Shown: one piece after another, positions 25,623-34,637 of the stretch
How positions within the stretch are numbered: the stretch's first letter is position 1
Layout: each line of letters opens with the position of its first letter
Source: Acidimicrobiaceae bacterium
Lineage (GTDB): Bacteria > Actinomycetota > Acidimicrobiia > Acidimicrobiales > Palsa-688
Direction of reading: 5' to 3'
Assembly: GCA_030838025.1 (NCBI GenBank)
Contig: JAUTXM010000331.1
Location: 1 to 34,637 of the forward strand
DNA: 34,637 nt
Position numbers and translations under genes: made by a program
Notes under the pieces: model-generated
The model's database searches: none
Told to the model about the DNA's origin: nothing
Seen by the model: only the letters and a program-made list of their open reading frames with translations

Positions 25623-26525
25623 CTAAGCCGCCTTCTCCAGTAGCTGGCGCAGGGCCGGCTCGAGTTCGGAGAATGCGAACTTATAACCGCTGTCCAAGAG
25701 CTTCCTCGGCATGACCCGCTGCCCCGCGAGGAGCACCTCGGTGACGAGTTCGTGGCCGAGCACCGCCGAGAGCCCGAACTTCGGGGCCGCCACCAAGGTG
25801 GGCCGGCCGAGCACCGAACCCAGGGTCTTGGTGAACTGGGCGTTGGTCACCGGATTCGGCGCCGTGAGGTTCAGCGCCCCGGACAGCGATTCGTTTTGGA
25901 GGGCATGGATGATCCCGCCCACCTCGTCGTGGATCGAGATCCAACTCTGGTACTGCTCGCCGGTACCGAGGCGTCCTCCCATGCCGACCCGAAACAGGGG
26001 CAGCTGCTTTTTCAACGCCCCTCCGTCGGCGCTCAGCACGATCCCGGTACGGATGTGCACCACCCGGATACCGGCGGCCTCGGCCGGCGCCGTGGCTTCC
26101 TCCCAGCGCTGGCACACCTCGCTCAGGAACCCCGCGCCCGCGGGACTGCGCTCGTCGACGACGTCGTCACCGCGGTCGCCGTAGTACCCGATCGCCGAGC
26201 CGCTGATCAGCACCGACGGTCGCGGCTGGGCCTCGGCCAGTCGCCGTGACAACAGGTCCGTCGACGCCACCCGGCTTTCGAGGATGCGCCGTTTCTGGTC
26301 GGCGGTCCACCGCTTCTCGGCGATCGGCTGGCCGCCGAGGTGGACCGCGGCGTCGACACCTGCCAGGGCCGTCGCGTCGAGCTGGCCCGCCTGCGGGTCC
26401 CACGCGATGTCGCCCGGTCCCGCCGACGACCGCACCACGGCGACGACCTCGTGGCCCTGACGCGCCAGTTCGGCCACGAGGGCCGCGCCGATCAGGCCGT
26501 GACTTCCGGTGACGGCGATTCGCAT
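25623..26525 (-). CDS. TIGR01777-type NAD-dependent epimerase (SDR family)
   Basis: MRIAVTGSHGLIGAALVAELARQGHEVVAVVRS, VHLGGQPIAEKRWTADQKRRILESRV, ISGSAIGYYGDRGDDVVDERSPAGAGFLSEVCQRWEEAT, LLDSGYKFAF. Confidence 0.92.
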   Translation of the reverse strand: MRIAVTGSHGLIGAALVAELARQGHEVVAVVRSSAGPGDIAWDPQAGQLDATALAGVDAAVHLGGQPIAEKRWTADQKRRILESRVASTDLLSRRLAEAQPRPSVLISGSAIGYYGDRGDDVVDERSPAGAGFLSEVCQRWEEATAPAEAAGIRVVHIRTGIVLSADGGALKKQLPLFRVGMGGRLGTGEQYQSWISIHDEVGGIIHALQNESLSGALNLTAPNPVTNAQFTKTLGSVLGRPTLVAAPKFGLSAVLGHELVTEVLLAGQRVMPRKLLDSGYKFAFSELEPALRQLLEKAA

Positions 26526-26574
26526 GCGGTCAGTCTTACGTGGACCAGCGGCCTACGGGCTGCAACAGGAGGGA

Positions 26575-26814
26575 TCAGGGCTTCTCGGCGGCCTCGCCGT
26601 AGGGCTGGCCGGCCTCGTCGTAGCAGTCGGCGTGGTAATGCTCGACCCGTATCCAGTTGCCCTCTTGGTAGACGTTGGCGATGACCTGGCGCAGCTGCAT
26701 GCGGGCGGCGAACTTGATCGGCGCGCCACAATGGGCGCAGTTGGCGGTGTTCCCCGGCTCTACCTGTCGAAGCACCGCTCGGCTGATCATCATGGCTCTG
26801 GACGTTCCCTGCAT
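26575..26814 (-). CDS. Small conserved protein with Cys/His zinc-binding-like motif
   Basis: MISRAVLRQVEPGNTANCAHCGAPIKFAARMQLRQVIANVYQEGNWIRVEHYHADCYDEAGQPYGEA (CxxC...HxxC). Start 26814 or an internal ATG. Confidence 0.65.
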   Translation of the reverse strand: MQGTSRAMMISRAVLRQVEPGNTANCAHCGAPIKFAARMQLRQVIANVYQEGNWIRVEHYHADCYDEAGQPYGEAAEKP

Positions 26815-26855
26815 GGGCAGTGCGTCGGCGTGGAACGCGCCGGCCTGAAGCAAAA

Positions 26856-27293
26856 CTAGTGCGAGCCGTCCTTCACCGGACGCAGCGGGGCCAGGATTCG
26901 ACCCAATCGCACCGCTTCCCCGACCAGCTGGCGGACAGCCGCCTCGTCGGCGCCGGCGGCGATCATTGCCTGCACCTGACCCTCCACCAACTCCGCCAAC
27001 GCATCGACGTCGACCTCCCCACCAGCGGTCTCTGTCGACCCGCCCGGCCCCGCCCCGCCCGGCCCCGCCCCGCCTGGCACCACGCCCGGCCCCACCTGGC
27101 CACCAGCCAGCCGTCGCTCGGCGTCGGCCGCCACCGCCTTGGCCACCATGGAACACAGCACGGCCACGGCGGTGACGAGGCCGAAGGTCACCGCGGCGCC
27201 GTTGTGGTTGAGGATGGACGTCACGATCATGCCTGCGATCCCGGCCACGCAGACCACCAGCGCCGCCGTCCTGACCACCCCGACGCTGATCAC
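26856..27293 (-). CDS. Putative membrane protein (2 TM) with Gly/Pro-rich linker and C-terminal helical region
   Basis: VISVGVVRTAALVVCVAGIAGMIVTSILNHNGAAVTFGLVTAVAVLCSMVAKAVAADAERRL-(GGAGPGG)n-VDVDALAELVEGQVQAMIAAGADEAAVRQLVGEAVRLGR; GTG start proposed. Confidence 0.6.
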   Translation of the reverse strand: MISVGVVRTAALVVCVAGIAGMIVTSILNHNGAAVTFGLVTAVAVLCSMVAKAVAADAERRLAGGQVGPGVVPGGAGPGGAGPGGSTETAGGEVDVDALAELVEGQVQAMIAAGADEAAVRQLVGEAVRLGRILAPLRPVKDGSH

Positions 27294-27297
27294 CGGC

Positions 27298-28977
<1,680 letters not shown>

Positions 28978-29035
28978 GTGGGGCACGGTACAAGGCCGGT
29001 GTGACTGCGAGGTCGCCCGGTACTCTGGAGGGGCG

Positions 29036-32000
29036 ATGTCGAGCGAATCCAACGCCGACGACCGGCGGTGGCTAGGCCCCAACGCCTGGTTGGTCGACGA
29101 GATGTACGAGCAATACCGGCAGGACCCGTCTTCGGTGAGCGAGAGTTGGCAGGAGTTCTTCGCCGACTACCACCACCGCGGCCTAGTGGCGACGAGGCCC
29201 GAACCGTCGGGCGCGCCCGACGGGGGGGTCGCCCCGGCCCCGGTCGCCGAGCCCGCGGCGGTATCGGTCCCCACCCCTGCGGCGCGCACCGGCATCGACG
29301 GTGACGGCGCGGGCGCAGCCGGGGTCGCTGTTGGCGCCCCTGCTGCTGGCGCCGCTGCTGCTGGCGCCGCTGCTGCTGGCGCGGGTGCTGGTGCGGGTGG
29401 CGGCGCCGGTGCCGGCGAGGAGGTCGTGGTGCTGCGCGGGGCTGCGGCTCGCATCGCGGCCAACATGGAGGCCAGCCTCCGCGTGCCCACCGCAACGAGC
29501 GTGCGGGTCGTCCCCGCGGGCCTCCTCGAGGTCAACCGCCGGATCCTGAACAACCAGCTGGCCCGGGTGGGCGCGGGCAAGGTGAGCGTCACCCACTTGA
29601 TCGGCTTCGCCGTGGTCAAGGCATTGCAGGCAGTACCCGCCCTGAACTCGTCGTTCGTCGCCGGGGAACCTCCGGGCGTGGTCCACCACGCGCATGTCGG
29701 CCTGGGCTTGGCGGTGGACCACAAGAAGGCCGACGGAAGCCGGACCCTCCTCGTGCCGGTGATCAAGGGGGCCGACACCTTCGAGTTCCGGGCCTTCTGG
29801 GCGGCCTACGAGGAGCTCATTCGCAAGATTCGCACCGGCAAGATCAGCCCCGACGACTTCGCCGGGGCGACGGTGACACTCACCAACCCGGGCACCGTCG
29901 GCACCGTCGGCAGCGTGCCGCGCTTGATGCCCGGCCAGGGCGCCATCGTGGCCGTCGGGAGCCTCGACTATCCGGCCGAGTGGCAGGCCGCGGACCCCCG
30001 GACGCTGGCCGCCATGGGGTTGTCGAAGGTCATGACGCTCACCTCGACCTACGACCACCGGATCATCCAGGGTGCCGAGTCGGGCACGTTCCTCGCCCGG
30101 GTACATGAGCTGCTGATCGGCGAGCACGGCTTCTACGACGAGGTCTTCCGCTCGATGGGCATCCCCTATGAGCCGGTCCGCTGGCTTCGCGACATCAACG
30201 ACCCCGCGGGAAGCGACGCCGCCCACACCTCGCAGATACAAAAGCAGGTGCACGTCCAGACGCTGATCAACATGTACCGGGTGCGGGGGCACCTGATCGC
30301 CCACCTCGACCCCCTCGACTGGCGAGAGCCCCACACCCACCCCGAGCTCAACACCACGACCTACGGGCTGACTCTGTGGGACCTGGAGCGGGAGTTCCTG
30401 ACCGACGGACTGGCGGGCAAGGCCAGCATGAAGCTGGGTGACATCCTGGGCGTGCTGCGCGACGCCTACTGCCGCACCGTCGGCGTCGAGTACATGCACA
30501 TCCAGGAACCGGACCAGAAGAAGTGGATCCAGGAGCACGTCGAGGGCGTTTCGATCCATCTGCGCCCCGAGGAGCACCGCCACATCCTCACCCGGCTCAA
30601 CGCGGCCGAGGCGCTGGAGCGCTTCTTGGACACCAAGTACATCGGTCAGAAACGCTTCGGCCTCGAAGGGGCCGAGTCCGCCATCGCCCTGCTCGACGCG
30701 GTGCTCGACCAGGCGGGTGAGGCGGGGATGCAGAGCGCGGTGCTCGGGATGGCCCATCGGGGGCGCCTGAACGTGCTCATCAACATCGTGGGCAAGAGCT
30801 ACGGCGAGCTGTTCCAGGAGTTCGAGGGCAACCTCGACCCCGATACCACCCAGGGCTCGGGCGATGTCAAGTACCACAAGGGCTATCACGGCAAGTTCAC
30901 CGGCTTGTCGGGCATCGAACTCGACGTCCACCTCTCGTCGAACCCGTCGCATCTCGAGGCGGTCGATCCGGTCGTGGAGGGCATGACCCGCGCCTACCAG
31001 GACCTGAGTGAGACCGACAGCGGGCGACCCGTCCTGGCCGTGCTGGTGCACGGTGACGCCGCGTTTGCCGGGCAGGGGGTCGTGGCCGAGACGCTCAACA
31101 TGTCCGCCCTGCACGGCTACACCACCGGGGGCACGGTGCACCTGGTCATCAACAATCAGCTGGGCTTCACCACCAACCCCGAGTCGGCCCGCTCCTCGGT
31201 GTATGCCACCGACGTGGCCAAGATGGTCCAGGCGCCCATCTTCCACGTCAATGGCGACGACCCAGAAGCGTGCGTGCGCGTGGGCCGACTGGCGTTTCAG
31301 TTCCGCCAGGCCTTCCACAAGGACGTCGTCATCGACATGGTGTGCTACCGGCGGTTCGGGCACAACGAGCAGGACGACCCGAGCCTCACCCAGCCCCGGA
31401 TGTACGACCTGATCAAGATTCACCGCAGCGTGCGCAAGATTTACACCGAAACCCTGGTGCGCCGCGGTGACATCACCATGGACGAGGCGGAGGCCGCGCT
31501 GAAGGACTTCAGCACCCGCCTCCAGGCGGCGTTGGACGAGACGAGGGCCACCGCCCCGCCCCGACCGACCAGGCTTCAGGCGCGACTCCCGCCGGCACCC
31601 GTCCTGCCTCCGATCCCGACGGGTGTCCCGATCGAGACGCTGGACCGCATCGCGTCGGTGTTGCACAACCCGCCCGAGGCGTTCACGGTGCATCCCAAGT
31701 TGATCCGGGTGTTCGACAACCGGGCCAAGTTGTGGGCCGGGGGAGAGGCGGACTGGGCGCTCGGTGAGGCCTTGGCGTACGGGACGCTGTTGCTGGAAGG
31801 ACACGACGTCCGGCTGGCCGGCCAGGACACCCGGCGAGGCACCTTCGGCCACCGCAACGCGGCGTTGATCGACGTCCGCACGGGATCGGAGTGGATCCCG
31901 CTGCAGCACCTGCAGCCGTCATATGACGTCGAGGCTCAAGTCGAAGTCGCAGCCGCAGCCGGGGCCGATGTCAACGGGTTCGGCGGGCCCGAAGGGTCGA

Positions 32001-32878
32001 GACCCTCGCCGGGCCGGTTCTTCGTGTACGACTCGCTGCTTTCGGAATACGCCGCCCTGGGCTTCGAGTACGGGTATTCGGTCGTGCAGCAGGATGCCCT
32101 GGTGGCCTGGGAAGCCCAGTTCGGCGACTTCGTCAACGGCGGCCAGGTGATCATCGATCAGTTCCTGGTGGCCTCACGGGCCAAATGGGGCCAGACCTGT
32201 GGCCTCACGCTGTTGCTCCCCCATGGCTACGAAGGGCAGGGGGCGGAGCACAGCTCGGCGCGCGTCGAGCGGTTCCTGCAACTCTGCGCGGGAGACAACA
32301 TCCAAGTCACCAATCCGACGACGTCGGCCCAGCTGTTCCACCTGCTGCGCCGCCAGGTGCACCGCAGCGCCAAACGGCCGTTGATCCTGCTCACCCCGAA
32401 GAAATATCTCCGGGCCCGCGAGGCGTACAGCAAGGCGGAGGAGTTTTCGAGCGGGCACTTCCGGGAGGTGATCGACGACGGCGTCGCCGATCCGACGTCG
32501 GTGCGGCGCGTCATCCTCGCCTCGGGCAAGATGGCGTTGGACCTCGCGTCCTACCGCCTGCGCACCGGAGCCGGGGCGGCCGCCCAGAGCGACGCCGCCG
32601 TCGTCCGGGTCGAGCAACTCTACCCATGGCCCGACGGCCAGATCGCCGCCGTCCTGGCTCGCTACCCGAACGCGACACAGGTGATCTGGGCCCAGGAGGA
32701 GCCGGAGAACATGGGCGGGTGGTGGTTCGCCCGCGCCAAGCTGCAGAAGCTGCTCGGCGAGGACGGCCGGTTGTCATCGGTGGCCCGACTGCCGTCGGGT
32801 TCACCGGCCACGGGAAGCGCCGCCCTGTCGACGCTGGAAGCCGACGACCTCATGCGTCGAGCGTTCGGAGACCGGTAG
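29036..32878 (+). CDS. kgd: Multifunctional 2-oxoglutarate decarboxylase/dehydrogenase E1 with fused E2-like domain (actinobacterial Kgd type)
   Basis: N-term PNAWLVDEMYEQYRQDPSSVSESWQEFFADY, Ala/Gly linker, E2-like core ...STYDHRIIQGAESG, E1 motifs GMAHRGRLNVLINIVGKSY, GDVKYHKGYHG, HGDAAFAGQGVVAETLNMSALHGYTTGGTVHLVINNQLGFTT, CYRRFGHNEQDDPS, LLPHGYEGQGAEHSSARVERFLQLCA. Confidence 0.95.
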   Translation: MSSESNADDRRWLGPNAWLVDEMYEQYRQDPSSVSESWQEFFADYHHRGLVATRPEPSGAPDGGVAPAPVAEPAAVSVPTPAARTGIDGDGAGAAGVAVGAPAAGAAAAGAAAAGAGAGAGGGAGAGEEVVVLRGAAARIAANMEASLRVPTATSVRVVPAGLLEVNRRILNNQLARVGAGKVSVTHLIGFAVVKALQAVPALNSSFVAGEPPGVVHHAHVGLGLAVDHKKADGSRTLLVPVIKGADTFEFRAFWAAYEELIRKIRTGKISPDDFAGATVTLTNPGTVGTVGSVPRLMPGQGAIVAVGSLDYPAEWQAADPRTLAAMGLSKVMTLTSTYDHRIIQGAESGTFLARVHELLIGEHGFYDEVFRSMGIPYEPVRWLRDINDPAGSDAAHTSQIQKQVHVQTLINMYRVRGHLIAHLDPLDWREPHTHPELNTTTYGLTLWDLEREFLTDGLAGKASMKLGDILGVLRDAYCRTVGVEYMHIQEPDQKKWIQEHVEGVSIHLRPEEHRHILTRLNAAEALERFLDTKYIGQKRFGLEGAESAIALLDAVLDQAGEAGMQSAVLGMAHRGRLNVLINIVGKSYGELFQEFEGNLDPDTTQGSGDVKYHKGYHGKFTGLSGIELDVHLSSNPSHLEAVDPVVEGMTRAYQDLSETDSGRPVLAVLVHGDAAFAGQGVVAETLNMSALHGYTTGGTVHLVINNQLGFTTNPESARSSVYATDVAKMVQAPIFHVNGDDPEACVRVGRLAFQFRQAFHKDVVIDMVCYRRFGHNEQDDPSLTQPRMYDLIKIHRSVRKIYTETLVRRGDITMDEAEAALKDFSTRLQAALDETRATAPPRPTRLQARLPPAPVLPPIPTGVPIETLDRIASVLHNPPEAFTVHPKLIRVFDNRAKLWAGGEADWALGEALAYGTLLLEGHDVRLAGQDTRRGTFGHRNAALIDVRTGSEWIPLQHLQPSYDVEAQVEVAAAAGADVNGFGGPEGSRPSPGRFFVYDSLLSEYAALGFEYGYSVVQQDALVAWEAQFGDFVNGGQVIIDQFLVASRAKWGQTCGLTLLLPHGYEGQGAEHSSARVERFLQLCAGDNIQVTNPTTSAQLFHLLRRQVHRSAKRPLILLTPKKYLRAREAYSKAEEFSSGHFREVIDDGVADPTSVRRVILASGKMALDLASYRLRTGAGAAAQSDAAVVRVEQLYPWPDGQIAAVLARYPNATQVIWAQEEPENMGGWWFARAKLQKLLGEDGRLSSVARLPSGSPATGSAALSTLEADDLMRRAFGDR

Positions 32879-32929
32879 GGCCCCTGCTTCGTGGCCGCCT
32901 GACCGGGCCCATCTTGTGACGCTTTCTGT

Positions 32930-32950
32930 GAGGAATGGCGACATTCCCTC
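32930..32950 (+). other. Short hairpin in the kgd/NYN intergenic region
   Basis: GAGGAATG-GCGA-CATTCCCTC: 6-bp perfect GGAATG/CATTCC stem, extended with one bulged C; not followed by a clear T-tract. Confidence 0.3.
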
Positions 32951-32986
32951 AATTGGTTCAGCCACGATGCTTGACTCTTAATCGAA

Positions 32987-34637
32987 ATGGCAGCCCGCCA
33001 CGTCGTCGTCGACGGTTCCAACCTGGCCACCGAGGGCCGTTCCATGCCCAGCCTGGCCCAGCTTGACCAGGCGGTGCGGGAGTTCCTGCTCGAGAACCCC
33101 GAGGACGTCGTCACCGTCGTCGTTGACGCGTCGTTCGGCCATCGGATCGACAGCAGCGAGTTCAAGATGTTCGAGGAGGCGGAGGCGGCGGGCGAGTTGG
33201 TGTCGCCACCCGCCGGGGCGATCGGCCGGGGCGACGCCTTCCTCCTGCGCATTGCCGACAAGACGGGCGCCACCGTCTTGTCAAATGACTCGTTCCAGGA
33301 GTTCCACGGGGACTACGACTGGTTGTTCGAACGAGGACGCCTGATCGGCGGCAAGCCGGTGCCCGGGGTCGGGTGGATCTTCACCCCCCGCACGCCGGTG
33401 CGAGGCCCGCGGTCGCGCGAAGCGGTGAAGGAAGCCAAGCGCAAGACCAAGGGCGAGCCGGAGTCCGCCATGCCCGGCCTTGATCTGGCCGCAGAACGCT
33501 CGCGGACCAAAGGGAAGGGGAAAAAGAACGTCGAGCGCGCCATCGCGGTGGCGCTCGAAGAGGTCGTGGCGCCCAAGGACAAGCCGCGTCGGCGCCGCAA
33601 GGGCGGGTCACCGCCCGCAGATCCGGTGAATGACCCGTTGTCGTTCATCACCTTCATCGCCGCCCATCCGCTGGGTGCCGAGGTGACCGCAACGGTGGAT
33701 TCGTTTGCGTCTCACGGGGCCTTCGTCGACTGCGAGGGCGCGCGGTGCTACGTGCCGTTGTCGGCGATGGGGGAGCCCCCGCCGAAAAGCGCCCGGGAGA
33801 TCTTCTCCAAAGGCGAGCAAGTCCGCTTGATCGTGCAGGCGCTGGACCCACAGCGGCGGGGCGTCGAGCTGGCGTTGCCCGGCTTCGCCAAGATTGCCGG
33901 CGCCCCGACCGAGGAGACGGTGGCCGCCGAGATCGAGGCGGCCGAGGGCGAGGTCGACGCAGCTTCGGAGGGGGCGGCCGCGGGTGGTGCGGCGGCAGTG
34001 GCGCCGGTGCGGCGAAGCCGGAAGAAGGCGGCCCCGGCCCTGGCGACAGCCGACCGGGGCGAGGCCGGCGAGGCGCCCGCGCCGGTGCCGGCGAAGAAGG
34101 CAGCCGGCCCGGACAAGCCCCCGGCCGCGGCGGACACGGGCGAGGCCGACGAGGCGCCCGCGCCAGCGCCGGCGCCGGTGCCGGCGAAGAAGGCAGCGGG
34201 CCGCCGCCGTGGGTCCACCGCGGCCGCCTCAGCGCCGGCCGTGGCGGATGGGGATCTGGCGGCGGCTGCCGGTTCGCCGGGGTCGGATGCGCCGGCGATG
34301 AAGGCCGCGCCGCGCCGGCGGGGCCGCCCGGCTGTCGACGCGACCTCAGCCGCGGCTGCCGTTACGGATGCGGGTACCGGTACCGGCGCCACCAAGGAGG
34401 CGGCGGCAAAGCGACCTCCCCGGAAGCGCTCCCGGCCCGCGCCGGCGGAGGTGCAGGCCGAAGCGCCGGCTGAAGCGCCTGCCGCGGTGCCGGCGGCCAC
34501 CAAGCCGGCGCCCCGCCGGCGCGGCCGCCCAGCGCCAGAAGCTTCGCCGCCGAATGCCGAGTCCCATCAGGCCCCGCCGGAGGCGCCGGCAACCGAGGCA
34601 TCCCCGGTGACGGCCCCGCCAACGCCGACGAAGGCCG
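32987..34637 (+). CDS. Partial CDS (runs off right edge): NYN/PIN-like RNase domain + S1-like domain + long Ala/Pro/Lys/Arg-rich tail with AT-hook-like RRRGRPA motifs
   Basis: MAARHVVVDGSNLATEGRSMPSLAQLDQAVREFLLENPEDVVTVVVDASFGHRID...GRGDAFLLRIADKTGATVLSNDSFQEFHGDYDWLFERGRLIGG; S1-like HPLGAEVTATVDSFASHGAFVDCEGARCYVPLSAM...GEQVRLIVQALDPQRRGVELALPG; tail with PRRRGRPAVD and PRRRGRPAPE. No stop before the window end, so it is missing from the ORF track. Confidence 0.8.
   Translation, partial: MAARHVVVDGSNLATEGRSMPSLAQLDQAVREFLLENPEDVVTVVVDASFGHRIDSSEFKMFEEAEAAGELVSPPAGAIGRGDAFLLRIADKTGATVLSNDSFQEFHGDYDWLFERGRLIGGKPVPGVGWIFTPRTPVRGPRSREAVKEAKRKTKGEPESAMPGLDLAAERSRTKGKGKKNVERAIAVALEEVVAPKDKPRRRRKGGSPPADPVNDPLSFITFIAAHPLGAEVTATVDSFASHGAFVDCEGARCYVPLSAMGEPPPKSAREIFSKGEQVRLIVQALDPQRRGVELALPGFAKIAGAPTEETVAAEIEAAEGEVDAASEGAAAGGAAAVAPVRRSRKKAAPALATADRGEAGEAPAPVPAKKAAGPDKPPAAADTGEADEAPAPAPAPVPAKKAAGRRRGSTAAASAPAVADGDLAAAAGSPGSDAPAMKAAPRRRGRPAVDATSAAAAVTDAGTGTGATKEAAAKRPPRKRSRPAPAEVQAEAPAEAPAAVPAATKPAPRRRGRPAPEASPPNAESHQAPPEAPATEASPVTAPPTPTKA

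Noticed and set aside
29290-29410. Ala/Gly-rich repeat in kgd (GAPAAGAAAAGAAAAGAGAGAGGG)
   Set aside because: Low-complexity interdomain linkers are normal in actinobacterial Kgd/SucA-type proteins.
29183-31909. 908-aa minus-strand ORF opposite kgd, and the 22796..24553 minus ORF
   Set aside because: Antisense shadow ORFs with no recognisable family; the plus-strand genes are unmistakable or better supported.

Overview
High-GC actinobacterial chromosomal window (probably Acidimicrobiia-like; the taxonomy is inferred from gene content only). Most of it is ordinary: Kgd-type 2-oxoglutarate dehydrogenase, EttA, split methylmalonyl-CoA mutase, MarR regulators, a drug-type ABC exporter, a two-component system with nuoD, pirin, nitrobindin, a CPBP protease and others. 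The standout is the 336-5570 operon, a divergent glycine/sarcosine/betaine-reductase-like (Grd) selenoprotein system. It encodes a GrdE-like subunit, a GrdB-like selenoprotein (in-frame UGA at 2671-2673), GrdC, a thioredoxin-like protein, a GrdA selenoprotein (in-frame UGA at 4850-4852) and a YacP-like NYN nuclease. The supplied ORF track splits both selenoproteins at their UGA codons. The system looks non-canonical. The GrdE-like subunit lacks the Asn-Cys site that yields the pyruvoyl cofactor, the GrdB motif is UXXGXXC instead of UXXCXXC, and no GrdD is encoded at the locus. Other notable items: a subtilisin-like protease with a 20-copy SAWNG C-terminal repeat, a decayed RsbW-like HATPase, a lone nuoD translationally coupled to a histidine kinase, several inverted repeats in divergent promoters, and an NYN + S1-like + AT-hook-like protein running off the right edge. 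All calls come from reading the sequence and from memory of the protein families; no searches were run.
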